From Rostratula benghalensis (taxonomy: Eukaryota; Chordata; Aves; Charadriiformes; Rostratulidae): a stretch of DNA of 64,000 nt. Both the position numbers and the translations under genes were made by a program. How positions within the stretch are numbered: the stretch's first letter is position 1; each line of letters opens with the position of its first letter. This document shows positions 13,164 to 26,600 of this stretch, in pieces. The notes under the pieces are model-generated. The model was not told the DNA's origin, did not search any database, and saw only the letters and a list, made by a program, of their open reading frames with translations. Where the stretch lies: positions 2,749,156 to 2,813,155 of the forward strand of contig VXAI01000083.1 in assembly GCA_013399305.1 (NCBI GenBank), written 5' to 3'.

Positions 13164-15137
13164 ACAGAATAGAATAGTTTGGACTGGAAGGGGCCTTTAA
13201 AGATCATTCAATGCAACCTCTGCTACAATAAGCAGGGATGTCTTCAGGTAAATCAAGTTGCTCAGAGCTCCATCCAACATGACCTTGAATGCTTCCAGGA
13301 ATGGGGCATCTACCACCTCTCAGGATAACCTGGGCCAGTGTTTTATCACCCTCATTGTATACAATTTTTTCCTTCTATCTAGTCTCAGTTTTCAGTTTTC
13401 TCTCTTTTAAAGACATTACCCCAACTGCAACAGGTCCTACTAAAAAGTTTCTGTGCATCATACCTGTAGCCCTCCGTCAGGTACTGAAAGGCTGCAATAA
13501 TGCCTCCCCAAGGGCCTTCTCTTCTCCAGGATGAACAACCCCAGGTGTCTCAGCCTGTCCTCACAGCAGCAGTGCTCCAGCCCTCTGATCATCCTCATGG
13601 ATGATCTGGACTTGATCCAAGAGATCCATGCTCTTCTTATGTTGGCAGGCCCAGAGCTGGATGCAGTACTACAGGTAGGGTCTTATCAGAGGAGCAGAAT
13701 CACTTCCCTCAACCTTCTGGCCATGCTGCTTTTGATACAGCCCAGATACTGTTGGCTTTGTCAGCTCTTGTCCAGCTTTTCAGTCACCAGTACCCTCAAG
13801 CTGCTCTCAACCAATTCATCCCCCAGCCTGTATGAATGCCGGGGGTTACCCTGACCCAGGTGCAGGACCCTTGTTGAACCTCATGAGGTTCACATAAGCC
13901 CACGTTTCGAGTTCTTCATGTCCCTCTAGATGGCATCCCGTCCCTCTAGATGGCATCCCATCCCTCAAGCATTGTCAACAGCACCACTCAGCTTGGTGCC
14001 GTCTGCAAACTTGCTGAGGGTGCACTCAATCTCATTATGTCATTGACAAAGATATCAAACCCTACTGGTCCCAGTATGGACCCATGACAGATGTCACTTG
14101 TCACTGATCTCCATTTGGACATTAAGCTGTTGACCACTACCCTCTGGATGCAACCGTTCAGCCACATCCTCATCCATCAAACAGTCCACGCCTCAAATCC
14201 ACATCAATTTAGAGAGAAGAATGTCACAGGGGACGATGTTAAAGATCTTACAGAAGTCCAAACAGATGACATCCATAACTCGTCCCTTGTCTGCTGATCT
14301 AGTCACTCCATCATAGAAGTCTACTAAGTTGGTGGGGTGGAACTTGGCCTTGGTGAAGTCTTGCTGGCTGTCTCAAGTCACGTCCCTGTACTCCACATGC
14401 CTTAGCATAACTTCCAGGATGTTCTATGATCTTCCCAGGCACCGAGGTGAGACTGGCAGGTCAGTAGTTCCCAGGGTTTTCCTTTTCACCTTTTTTAAAA
14501 AAATGGGTGCAATATTTCCCTTTTTCCAGTCACTGAAGACTTTTCCTGACTGCCACAACTTTTCAAATATCAAGGAGAATGACTTGGCAGCTACAGCAGC
14601 CAATTCCCTCAGGACTCCAGGGTGCAGCTCATCAGGCCTATAAAATTCTGTAGGTTCAGCTTTCTCAAGGGATCACAAACCTGATCTCTTACAGTGGGAA
14701 TGATTGTGATCCATCCAATCAAGAAGGGGGGTGGGGAGAGAGGATGCCAGTGAAGACTGAGGGAAATAAGTTGTTGAGTACCTCAGCCTTCTCCTCATCT
14801 GTTGGCACCAGTCTTGCTCATTGGGGACCTTCCTTGTCTGGCTGACACACCTGTAGAAGCCCTTATTTTTAGAGTCCCTTGTCAAATTCAGTGCCAGCTA
14901 CACCTTGACCCTCCTGATCCCATCCCTACACAACTGAGCAGTGTCCCTATACTCTTCTCAGGATACCTGTTCCTTCTTCCACTGCCTGTGTATCTCTCTT
15001 GCCCTTCAATTTGACCAGCAAGTCTTGACTCAGCCACACCTGTCTCTTGCTCTCTTTCCTGATTTCTTTCACTTGGGGACTGAGAGTTCTTATGCTCTAT
15101 AAAATCTGTCCTTAAAGATATTCCAGCTCTGAAGATG
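13164..15137 (-). mobile_element. CR1 non-LTR retrotransposon, ~2 kb, degenerate
   Basis: The largest mobile element in the window; its sense strand is the minus strand. Reading the element 5' to 3' (15137 down to 13164): the ORF2 linker between endonuclease and reverse transcriptase, with the family motif GFYRCVSQ near 14860; the RT fingers/palm region with RVVVNS, KWRSVTS and GSILGP followed by FVND (about 14140-14040); the catalytic box near 14009-13998; then the C-terminal domain and 3' region, ending at 13164 next to the GGACTGGAAGGGGCC hallmark seen from the plus strand. CR1 ORF2p normally encodes an AP endonuclease plus RT. Here the endonuclease is missing by 5' truncation, the frame is broken by many stops and indels, and the catalytic FADD reads FADG. 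The copy is therefore dead and old. All open frames of 60-107 codons within it are remnants or antisense shadows. The 5' boundary is approximate, because similarity fades after the ATTCCAGCTCT motif near 15130. Confidence 0.96.
13921..13960. repeat. 20-bp tandem duplication inside CR1
   Basis: TCCCTCTAGATGGCATCCCG is followed directly by a second copy differing only at the last base. The CR1 consensus carries this segment once, so the duplication is private to this copy or its subfamily and adds a further frameshift (20 is not a multiple of 3). Confidence 0.9.
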
Positions 15138-15831
15138 ACTTTTAGAATTAAGCAGTGTTTCTTTCCCTCCTGTTAGAATAAGAGGCCTTGAAAATTAGAT
15201 TTAAGACACTACAGAATATTGGCAAAAAAATTGGCAGAGGTACACTATCTTAAGATGATGTCTCTCTGAAAATTGTATTTTGTTCTTTATCATTCACATT
15301 TGAGCTTACCTCTCTGCAACCTGATTTCATTAAAAAACTAAAGCACCTTGAAATGCGTTCCATCAAATTACCAGCAAGGCCTTTAATTTTGAAAAAAAGA
15401 AGTATAGGAGGCTACGGAGTCCAAACTAAAAAGATGAGACAGAGAAAGAAGAGTATGAGAGACCACTGCACATGGTAACTACAGTTCCATCAAAACAAGA
15501 ATTGTGACATGCCAAAAGAACAATCAGAGCTTCATCCACATACTTTGCCCCAAAATTTTGTTCTTGGAATCACCCTGTATTTCTCTTTTAGAGACCCTCC
15601 TCTCTCACTGTGTCCTTCCATCAACAAAGTGACATTTGTTGAGTGTTGGGGTTTTTTTGTTTGTTTGGTTGGGGTTTTTTGTTTGGCTTTTTTTCTTTAC
15701 TTGTCCATTTAGAACCTTAGCTATTTGAACTGAAGAAGTTCCTGGTCACTCAGCTGCAGAGTGCCTAGGAAAATGGCAATGACCTTGGCTGCTCCTTAGG
15801 AAATGCTGTGAAGAGTACAATTAATATCTTC

Positions 15832-15854
15832 TCCAGGTGATTTCTTCACCTGGA
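15832..15854. repeat. Perfect 9-bp inverted repeat containing two E-boxes
   Basis: TCCAGGTGA, five bases, then TCACCTGGA. Each arm contains CAGGTG/CACCTG, the E-box variant bound by ZEB and E2A/TCF-type factors. The base pairing is visible directly; a regulatory role is only inferred. Confidence 0.5.
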
Positions 15855-16999
15855 AATCATACCAAGTTAGATCACAACCTTGAGATGGCACTTAGGGGTG
15901 TTTTCTAATTGAATGTAATCATCAAGTGAAACCAAATCCTATGAGAGATTTCAACATTAACAGAGCACCTCCAACAGCTTAGTCACTCTGACAATGTGTT
16001 GATCTTCCTTCCCATGGTATTACAAGACATTAAATAAAACAGTATAACACTTAGAACAGTAGGACATTATTTCTCCTTCTGTCATTTATTCACTGCATAT
16101 TATTTAGGAAAATAATGTGTTTTCTTAAGCTTCTTCACTTGTTTTAAAGGAAATAATAACTGTGACCTACCATGCAGGGAAACTGAAGGACACAATTGAA
16201 ACTTAAAAAAAAATATGTTGAGATAAGAGATGTTTACAAGGCGCAAGTATTTATTATGAGAATTTGCAGCAAATACCATTTTTCAGAATTATAGATGTTC
16301 CTTACTTGGCATACTGTTGGAAGAACGCTAGAAATTATGTTTTCTATACATTTTCTTCACATATACATAACACTTCATCCATATTCTTTTGTTGATATGC
16401 TTTTCTTATCAAGTTACCAGACTATTAGTTAGATCCTAGAGATTTTTTAATGGTGTCAGCTGGATTCTGAAAAGTAACGCTTGAGGCCTGTCCTGTTGTA
16501 TTAACAGATATAGATGGAAATATCTAAAAGAATACAAAAGAAATAATAATATTTTACAGTCTCTGCACTCTGCCTGCTGTGCAACCCATGTTCTTGACCT
16601 ACTGAAAGCTAATGACAGAGTTTGGACTTAGTACTCCAGCAATCGTGCAGGTGATCAGTCGGACTGAAAGGATGAGCTCTCATATTAAATAAAAAAGGTG
16701 AGGGAATTGAAAAATCTGATAACACATACAGCTTGTCATATTAACTTTGGCCAAATCCAAAAGTGAAAGTGAACTAAGACTAAAACCTGTGGGCCAAAGC
16801 ACAGGGAATTTAAGTAACTCAGAAGTTAAGGCTCTCTGCACTTAATGAAAAAGCCACTGACCTTGAAGAGTGGTCCGAGGGACCTAATTTAGAACTACTG
16901 GAAAAACAGAAAGGTTATAAGGCAAATAACTTATTTCTTCCATAACATGACTTCTGAATGATGCCCTGGTTGAATGTAGCAATTTGCGGTATATAATGG

Positions 17000-17016
17000 C
17001 ACACACACACGCACAC
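17000..17016. repeat. Short (CA)n microsatellite, interrupted
   Basis: CA dinucleotides with a single G interruption at 17011, followed by an A run. Confidence 0.85.
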
Positions 17017-20000
17017 AAAAATAAAGTCAAGAAAAAAAACATTAACCAATCCTGCATTCTAAGACTTTACATCAAATTGCCTTCATGGATTGAGTATGTT
17101 GACTTTAACAGTGCACAGACTGAAGACATTTAAACCAGCTCAAATGTACACCTAGGATAAAACAAGAATCTTTCTCCTGTTCCGCAGACTGAGTAAGATT
17201 TGTTACTTAAGTACATGATGTATGTACTGGCAATAATAGGGGGATCAACAGAGTAAGAGAAATACATTTAATAAACAGGTAAAAAGCATATATCCTTTGT
17301 AGGTTTTATTATGTTACACTTTTAAATATCAAATGTTGTTAAAATATACCTTAATTAGTGAGCTAAAACATTTTTTTTCAGTTTTTGCACCAAAAGTATT
17401 CATTAATTTAGCTTAAAGCTCCCTGTCTTTGAGCCCATGTATGATTTAACATAGGTGGGCTTTGTGTCATACAAATCCAGTGCAGTAATTCAGCTCTATT
17501 GGTTTATCACATTAAGATACTCCATCTGTCATTAGTGAAGAAAAATCATGCATATATATAAATAAGTTTTCTCTTAGTTCTGCTCTTTTCTTTCTTCTTA
17601 GCATTCAGATACACTGGGACAAGAGAGCACTAAAGTTAAGAGACATAAACCAAAAGTTAGGCTTTTCTCTGTGGGAGGACCCCCACATGGCCACTAACAG
17701 CAAGACTGGAGGCAGGATGGGCCCCTTTCCCTTTGCTTGGATGATTACTTTTCATCATTATTTCTGGTAATTATTGAGACTGGCTGATAGCTCTGAAATA
17801 GAAAGATTATTGCCTATCATTAGGCATTTAAACACAGTAACCTTGACTATCTGCTCCAGCAGCAGAAGAAAAAAGTTTCCAGCCTGTGCTTTGGGGTTGG
17901 TCCCGTTGCTGAGTGAACGTTGTTCAACACAAATCCCATAAATATCCCATCTTCTCTCTTTTGCTTCATCTTAGCTACAGCTTAGTGTTTTTTGAGAGGC
18001 TTTTCTTTTGTATTGGAAGTATGTTCTGGATCTGGGAATTTACTACAGAAGTCTGGATACTGCAGAGTAACTTTAAATTAGCCTAATTCATAAGCATACT
18101 GATTTCAGTTGGAACAATGAAACATTTCTAGCTTAGACCTGTCCCTTAGAAATTGCTTCATCTTTCCTCCTTCCAACAAACCAATTTCCATTCAAAGAGC
18201 TCTTGGGGGAAGCTCATGCTCAAGTCTTTGTGTTGGAAGGGTGAGAACCAGTACTTTAATGTGGCAGCCCTAAAATATCTGTGTTTTAAATGTGTGTATT
18301 TTAAGAGTGAATACAATGATATGTGACACTGTAATTGGGTCTTTTTTCAGTTAAGTACTTTAAACAAGTTTCACAACACGTGTTAGCTTTGAACTACATA
18401 ACTCTGTATCTATATTGTTTTAAGTCAAAACAACATGCAGTAAATCAAGCAGCTGGGAGGTTTGCTTCAAAATGCACTGCTGTGTGAACCAAAATGCTCA
18501 TGCAGATGCAGCCAATTTTTTTTAAAAAACATTCCTATCCTTCAGACAACTTTTATTCCTTATGATGAATGAACTAAACATACTTAATTCAATAGGATTT
18601 TCCTTTTATGAAGTTTCAGAACAATACACTTACGGACACTTTGTCTGGAATCAGTGGTTTTCAATATGAATAGAAGAAAGGAACACAAAGTAAGACCATG
18701 TATACCATGGTTTTGCTGCTATGTGGCAGATTATTTCCCTTGGCAGTATCTCTGTTTTAGTTTTGATTAGACTGCGATGAAATACTCGCACCAAAATTAA
18801 TTTATTCTGGTTTGAGTTCTACAGGCTACAGTAAGAACAGGTTTACATTCTCACGTTTCAGATCTCTCTCTGAAGCCAGAGACAAATCAGTGGGATGGCA
18901 AGGTATCTCACATGCCTCCCAGCTGGTAAGCAGTCAAATTTAAGGACAGAGATGTTCCGAAAATGGGGAAGATCAGGTTCAAACATATGGCTAATTACTG
19001 CTAGGAAAAAGAAGTTAGTAAACATCATACATTAGGTTTTATATTTGCTAAGTTAGACTTCCCATACTATGCAGAATTAGTTGCAGTTCAACAGTGAAGA
19101 AGTCAAAAGATCATGATGAACCCAGACATATAAAGACAGAAAACTCTTTCCTCCAAAAAAAAGGCATCTGCCTTTCTGAGGGAATTAAGTAGAAAGCAAT
19201 AAAAAAAAATTACTTTGCTTGTCCCATAATATGTTTTTCACTTTTTTTGAGTTACTTATTTGTTGATGATACACAGCATGTCAAGAACTAACACAGTCTA
19301 CACTTTCTGAGCAAAAGTACACAATAAATCTGCTACACTGCTTGCTAACAGAATGCAAGGAAAATAACTTGAAAAAAAAAAAGAAATCTAGAAATCTATA
19401 GTACAAATAAAATTGAATATTATAAACTTCATACTTTTTTTTTTTGTCATTTTGAGCACTGACAGTGACTGACACCTGTACTGATATAAAATGATCAGGT
19501 ATAGCATGGGAAAAACACTGATTATATTTTTCTAGAGATTTCTGCATGTTACACTCCCTACATTTCTCACTCTGGTCAATTCATTAAAAAAAAATACACA
19601 TACATCCATCCTCCAATAGCATTTGGGCCACTGTGGGGTATATGACAGTTCTGATGAAAAGTAATTGAAGTTGAAGCCATTAACACATGTTTGGATTGAC
19701 TTATCTTAGACCACAGATACTTGAGCACATTAATTACATAGTTGATCTTTCTGAGTACAGGAGGTAAAACAGAATTGTTCATTCAACACTATATACCTTG
19801 TGCACTGTCCATTCAGGAATGCATCATTGAATGGTAATTATTGCAAAAGGGGAAGCCAACTCTGCTCAAGAGGTTGTATTTCCAAATACAGTAAATATTC
19901 TGCAAAAGAAATTATTTCAGAAATATGAAGGCAACCAAATGCAAGACTGACAAAGATTAGCAAACATAACAATTAATAACTGCATTACACTCTAACAACA

Positions 20001-20917
20001 GTAAATCCTTCTATAAAATACAGAACAAATTACAAGACACACAAATCATTACAAGTCTATTTAGATATATGAGGAAAACTGCATTTCAATAAGAAAAAGC
20101 AAGCAATGTGCAAAAGAATCTACAAAGCAAATTCCCAAACATTGTTCTTGAAAGAGTTTGTGACACTGACTTCGGAAAAAAACAATCGCAAATCTTGGAT
20201 CTCATAGCAGATGTCATCCCTTTGAATACCAGTTGTTTATGTGCAATCAACTGACTTGAACGTTGTTTCATGGTTATATATCTGAACACTATAAAAACAT
20301 AAAGCTCACCTTGAGAAAGAAAACAAAACCCCCAGGTCTTGTAAAACAAGGTATCAGTATAGAAGATAGAATAATACTGATAAAAGGAAAAAGTATGAAA
20401 ACCCGATATAAAAATTGTCTTTTTTTAAAAAATAGAGTATCATTACCTGTTCTGCTACATGATTACTTTTGTTTGAAAAGGCAGTAATAGTCAATCTTCT
20501 TGAATTCACTGTAAGAGTTTCCAAATTCTCTCTCTCATATGTCTCCCTTGTCCCAAATTTTATTACACACTTGTGCTGTGGATACTTTTCTCTCATACAG
20601 CTGCCACTACTTCTCTCACCCAAATCACGAGTCATCATAAACAATACTTCACTTCAAACATTCCCTAAGCAGCAACACAGACAGCAGAGCAACAAAGTAA
20701 ATGCATATACGCATATATTACATACTTGTACACATATATTTAAGTTACAAAAATATGTAAGGAAAGAACATAACACAATAGCACTCCTCAACTATAAAAT
20801 TAAAAAACCCCTCATTTTCCATCAAGAGCACTTGAGTTAGGTGCTGAATTTCGAAGTCTTTACAGACACATAGAACACAGTGTAGTAGCCTAGCTCTTTA
20901 ACTTTTAAAACATCCAA

Positions 20918-20938
20918 TGGAAAATGCTGCATTTTCCA
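20918..20938. repeat. Perfect 9-bp inverted repeat, 3-base loop
   Basis: TGGAAAATG, CTG, CATTTTCCA. It could extrude as a small hairpin. The stem is too short for a pre-miRNA and flanking pairing does not extend it. Confidence 0.6.
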
Positions 20939-22393
20939 GGCCCCTAATTCTTTGCTATACTTCAGTTTATTTTGGTGAAGAAAAGAAAAACCAAAAACAA
21001 AAAGGAAGATCTTTTAAACTATAAAGTTGAATGTTTAGGAAGAGGAGGTTTACATGAGTCTAAGCTTAGTAGTAGAAACAATCTATACAGCTGAATATCT
21101 CAGTTTTGATCCTAAAAACTATTTTTTCATCTGAAGTTGCATAAAATTAATTTTTCTTTCAAACATCATGTTTCCAGTGATTTTTTGCACAGAAGACAGA
21201 AGGGCTTCATTACAGACTGGTCAGCAGCAATTGACCACCAGAGCCATCAATGGTATGGCATTATGTTCAGACAGCTTCCTGCAGACTACTCATGAATCTA
21301 AATATCCCAGTGATGGTAGCAAACATCTGTCACATGTTTAGTTATTGTCTGTCTAAAGAAATACCTTCCCTCAAAGCATTTGTTGGCTAAATTACCATTA
21401 ATCGGATTAATGAAAATCTCACAAACTCAAGAAGAATAGTTGATTTTCAATTCAGTTCAAAACCAACTTAATCCATATCAACCACTGAATGAAGCCTGTC
21501 ATATGTCACCAAAGAGTAACTTCTTCCCTCTTTTTGATTTCCAGAAGAGTAAACCCCTTTTTTGTGTGTGATATTGCAGGAGGAAATTCTGGGCCATACA
21601 TTCGGATCCATTCATCAACCTCATATTTTTGGCTTCTTAACTGCACTTCCCAAATTCCCCCATTCCTGACTTTCATGTCGAGTAATCAACATTTGTGACA
21701 AAATTTCTGCTCAGACTTACATCAGCAAGTTAACCAAGCCTGCAGACCCAAAAGTTTAAAATCAGTCACCACTGAGGTTTAAAATAAATGGCAGAATCAA
21801 TTTTTTAAAAAACTATTCTGAAACCATGTTGTGCCATTTACTATAATACCTCAACAGTAAACAAAGAAGTTAACTGTTAATTTCCCTCAGTCTTCTTCTG
21901 CTTTGTTAATTTGCATGTTCAGCTGCATTAGTTACTTGAAAACTGTGCTATTCCTATTCCAAGATTAATTTCTTACTTCTGTCTGATGTAAGAGTTGCTG
22001 GAAGGCAATATTCGAATACTGTCATATATAAGATGTCCAGAGTAGAAATCACATAGTATTTTTATTTTTGAAATACACAAAATATATGCTTACTGCCCTG
22101 AGAAGTTTGATGTAAAATTCAAGTAAACAAGAAGCATATGAACAAGAGACAAAGATGTTTCTTCCATACCAAGACAGTCTGTAGACAGTTAGGTGAGAGA
22201 ATTAGATTTTAAAGAGGGACTAAAAATAGATTATAACAATTATTATTACTTATATATGGCCTTTAACTGCTTCCACTTACCAAAAGATGCCATTTATTTT
22301 AATTTATTTCTGTATTACTGTGTATCCCCAAATATATTTTTCCTACCTTAGAAAAATATCACAATAATAAGGAGACCTTTTCACAGATCCTGC

Positions 22394-22437
22394 AAAGTTA
22401 ATTGAAGCAAGGTAAGTACTAAAGTTAATTGAAGCAA
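22394..22437. repeat. 17-bp direct repeat, 27-bp period
   Basis: AAAGTTAATTGAAGCAA occurs at 22394 and again at 22421, separated by GGTAAGTACT. A short local duplication with no evident function. Confidence 0.85.
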
Positions 22438-23628
22438 AGAAAGCTCAGTATCAAGGTGAAATCATCTTCACTTAGGGTTCATATTTAGTAGGCAGTCAAC
22501 CTAACAACACTACTAAAGAGAATAAAATTTGGTATGTCAGATTTAATGACACAGAAAGTAGAGAGATGATATTAAAATGCAGTACAGGTACATAGCCTGA
22601 GAGAGTTTATGAGCCCTAGGTTTTATTACTCTTATTCACGTGTATGATCGGATGCTGTATATTATAATGCAATACTCAGATGTTCAGAGCAAGGTTGTGA
22701 CACTGCTGTATAAACCTTGTAATGCAAAAGGATTTAGTCTCTACAAGGTAAGTCTTTATACACATCGTTTTATACTTTTAAAGGTTTTATGAAACAAGCT
22801 TTTCTGTTGAGAAATCTAAAAAAACTAGATCATGACTGCCTTTACAAACCAATCTGGCTTTTTTGGTTTACTTTTTTTAATGTGTCTGGAAATCTGAACC
22901 TGGCATGGTCAACACACTTTGTAGGCTTTTCTAAAATCACAATTTTGTTGTTTTTCTGTTCCTCCTCTTAATCACATAGTTTGCTTTCCTCTCTGCTTCA
23001 AGTATGATACTTTCAGTCATCCCTCATTTTCTCTTGCCATACTATAAATTAAGCTTCATTGATAGGTTTGACTTCTATAGATCCCTAGCCCTTTTTTTCA
23101 AACCTGCACCTCTGCACTTCTTTAGGCTTAACATACCACATTTAATTAAAGAATAATTAACGTGAACCATCTTGAAATTGCTGCATTTTCAGAGTCTCAT
23201 TATTAAAAGCCCATAACTTATTCTAGTTTTAGTATCTTTTGATACGTCGTTAAGTAGTCAAGAAAGAAATGTCTGTTTTCATATACTGAAATGATAGACT
23301 GCAGATTAGTAAAAGCAAAGAATGCCAAATTTCATCTTCCTCATATTACAGCGTTTAGGACTGTGTATTTTCTCTTTAACAATAAGACAATCCACTTGCC
23401 ACTAGAATTTTTGGTATGTTATAGAAGAGTAAACAACATAAAGGATAGGCTCAACCTCTCCATGTAAGAAGTTACTAAATTAATATATCACAGTACATAA
23501 ACTAAATTAACCATCATAGACTAATATGCAAAATCTGAATAACAAATAATGAAAAAAAAACTAAACTAAAGGAGATAGGGTTTTTAATTTTTCCTAGTAG
23601 AGGAAAAATTAAGCACATGTGTAGGTAA

Positions 23629-23692
23629 TTTATTTTATTTTATTTTATTTTATTTTATTNNNNNNNNNNNNNNNNNNNTTTTATTTTATTTT
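23629..23692. repeat. (TTTTA)n microsatellite with assembly gap
   Basis: Uninterrupted TTTTA/TATTT pentamers flank a run of 19 N at 23660-23678. The same repeat phase on both sides shows that the unresolved bases are more of the repeat. The true length is unknown. Confidence 0.97.
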
Positions 23693-26600
23693 CTCACATC
23701 AAGATGCTAGTGCTCTTTCCTCAGTTTTTGGCGCTCTACGATGATGATGATGTCAGCATAATTTGGCTTAGAGACTGGATATGCTACAGTACATAGCTAG
23801 TGTATTTGACTGCCTTTTGCATAGCTCAGCAACCAATACCCTTTCTCACCCCATGACAGCATAAATACTGGATCATTGCTAAAAATCTCTCTTTTGAAGA
23901 TGGAAATGGGGTCATCCTGTTATACAAAACACCGTAATTTGATTAATCCCAGGGTAAAAAAAAATCCCTTGTGAAGCCTGTTCTGTCAGCCAACTGACCT
24001 TCAAGTAGGTTTGGCAATCAAGGATGATTGGGAAAAAAACAGTGAGAACTCTGCTGAAAGGTACAGGCATTGATAGATTCATATTTCATGTGGTCAATAT
24101 CTACACTATTCATTCCAAGGTTTGCATTTAACCTTTGAAAGAACTAAGAACTTAGACACTGTACTCTAGAAGTTGACTATAAAATTACTAGAATGTATGT
24201 CTATATGGTGATTATTAATTATTTACTGCACAGTTGTATGCTCTGAAAGTTCAGCATTGTTATTGATCAACATGGTTTCACAACATTTATCCATGATTAA
24301 AAGAATTTGTGTGCAACTAGTATCTTGTTATATACTTAGGCAGAATCAAAAGTGAAAAAAATGCATTAACTCATTAGTAATTAACTAATAAGTATTCACT
24401 GATTATTAAAACATCAATTTTCAAATTGCAGCAAAGAAACAGAGCTGGGTAGCTGCCTAGTAAAATCAAAATATCCAAGGGAGGTACTTTTCCTCCTTTT
24501 CATATACGTCCTACTTTTAAGAAGATGCAGAAAACTTCTATATATTCAAAATACCCTACCTTCCCTTTCGATTTCAGTGTTCTGTCATCCATGTATAAAT
24601 CTTAGAGGGAAAATCAGCTGATGATCTGTATCTCCAAGCTTGCATTCAATTACTCTCTTTAGATCACTTGCCAAGAGTATGCACTGGTAGAAGCACTCCT
24701 GCAGTGTACATCTGAAAAAAGTTCTTCAAATGCTGATCAAAACATACAGTTTACAGACAGCTTCTTGCAGTCCCACTTCTGTGATCTGAAACCCTGATAT
24801 AGGTGCACAGAGCAGCAGCTACCCATAAAGTTCATTCCTTGTTATTAAAGCATTTTTCTTCAGTTCTTAATATGATCACTCAGTTTAATTCCCTTCACAG
24901 GTAAAATGGTTTTACTTTACAGTAAAATACTGTATCTTGCTTTTAACTCTTACTTTTTATGAGGAAGACTGACCTTATTAAAAAACCCCACAACTGAAGA
25001 CCCTAAGGCTGCTGTAATGAAGGAAATTTTTTCATTGTTTAAGACAAACTACTTTTATATACTGAATTTCTGACATTTCTGTTTAGAAACCAGCTTCACT
25101 AGCCTGACAGAGATATGGTGTTTGAGACATCAAGGAACAGCAGGTAGAAACAAGCTTTAAAAAAATAGAGAAAGAAAACAACGCAGAATAAATTGGCTAA
25201 GAATAAGTGGTATGAAAAAAATAGTGTGAAGGCATAGGAAGTTACAGGGAAGTCTAGGGCTGATTTAGTCACATCTTCCTTTGGTATTCTTTGTGACTGA
25301 TACCTCCTAAGCTCTCTGCCATGAAAGATCAGTTAAGATCAAGTGTAGCTTGATGTAATTTCTCCTGTTTTTCAAACAGAAGACCTGTTGACCCTGCCTC
25401 CTCTTTCAGCCCGCCAGGAGAACCTGCATCACAAATGATGTTTCCCCAGTGGATCCTAGTTCCTTGGCTCTGGAGGTACTGAAAACAAACGCTGCACTTT
25501 GCCAGTGGGTGCAAAGCATGACAAAGCTATTACTACTGCAAAATGGTGTGTATTCTGGCACCTGGTTGTATACACCACTGTGACTGCAAAGCTAACTCTA
25601 AATAAAAATGGTTTGAGCTCAAGGGCAAAGAGCGTTTTTCCCTTGCAGCTGATCTAAGTAAAGAATAGAAAAGTATAATGGTGTGGGGGCACAATATCAA
25701 CAGCAGATAGAAAATTCTGGCTATTTCCCGATTATCCCAATGCGTAACAGTCACCCTGCAGTCAGGCCCGTGGCATATAAATGTATATGTGAGTGTTATG
25801 AAGAACTGGCTAGTGTTCGGGAAAGTGTAGCAAATGTCAAGGTTTTTTTTGTTTTTTTTTGTAAAAAAAGTAGTAACACAGAAGTAGCCCTTTCTCTGCT
25901 TAGTCAGTTCTTCACGAGGCAGAGTCTACTAGCAGCAGAAAGCTGTGCTTTTCTTTTATAAGTTCTTTTCTGGCCTTGACCAAAAGAAAAAGAAAAGGGA
26001 AAAAGCAAACTGGCAAAGAGCTGGCAGAGTTATTGATAAGGTAAATTATTTCTTTAACACAGCTTAATATGTTCCTATTATCTATAAATTCTTATAGAGA
26101 AATATTTACAAATGCTTTTTTCCTTCTTACATATTCTAATAAATGTGTGGCTTAGCCTGGAGCCTGTTGTGAGGCCAGTTCTAAGCTTGCTGGAGCCCAG
26201 CTAAAATTACATTTTTTAAATCACTACCGTTCTTTGCCATACCTTTTGGTTAATGAAAATTACATTCCTGTGAGAAACTGAAGGGGGACACTGAGACACC
26301 AGTGTATAGAAGGTATATCTATCAGAAGATGGGGAGGTCTACAGATGTCCAAATTAGGGGACTAAAATGTTTCAGATTAGAGTAAAAATGTTTTCCACAT
26401 CACATGTTAGCCACTAGCGAGCTCACATTACGAAGAACAAGTCCTAGAACCATTATTTCATGACACAGCATAGTACTAAATTAATGTGATCTGTAGTAAA
26501 TAAGAACTAGAATCCTTAAGGATTGGGAGCACAGTAGATTCAAATAATGCTTTTCCAGGCACCTGCCATTACAAAGGGAAAGATTACCTGTGAGCATCAG

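Larger units (their letters stand above)
15138..23628. other. AT-rich noncoding DNA with minor simple repeats
   Basis: About 8.5 kb without a recognisable gene. It contains a G/T-rich low-complexity patch (15646-15700), a short CA repeat (17000-17016), two perfect inverted repeats (15832-15854 and 20918-20938) and a 27-bp-period duplication (22394-22437). Overlapping open frames of 96 and 123 codons near 20354-20840 lie on opposite strands, have no motif and look random. The patch 17640-17940 is GC-richer and less simple than its surroundings but carries nothing I can name. Confidence 0.7.

Noticed and set aside
13289..13854. Two plus-strand open frames of 81 and 107 codons
   Set aside because: They lie antisense within the CR1 element; openness is inherited from the element's 3' region and they match no host protein.
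14091..15014. Several open frames of 60-104 codons on both strands
   Set aside because: Minus-strand ones are decayed CR1 ORF2 pieces; plus-strand ones are their shadows. Not host genes.
20354..20840. Overlapping 96- and 123-codon frames on opposite strands
   Set aside because: Low-complexity peptides with no motif; mutual overlap on opposite strands argues for chance.
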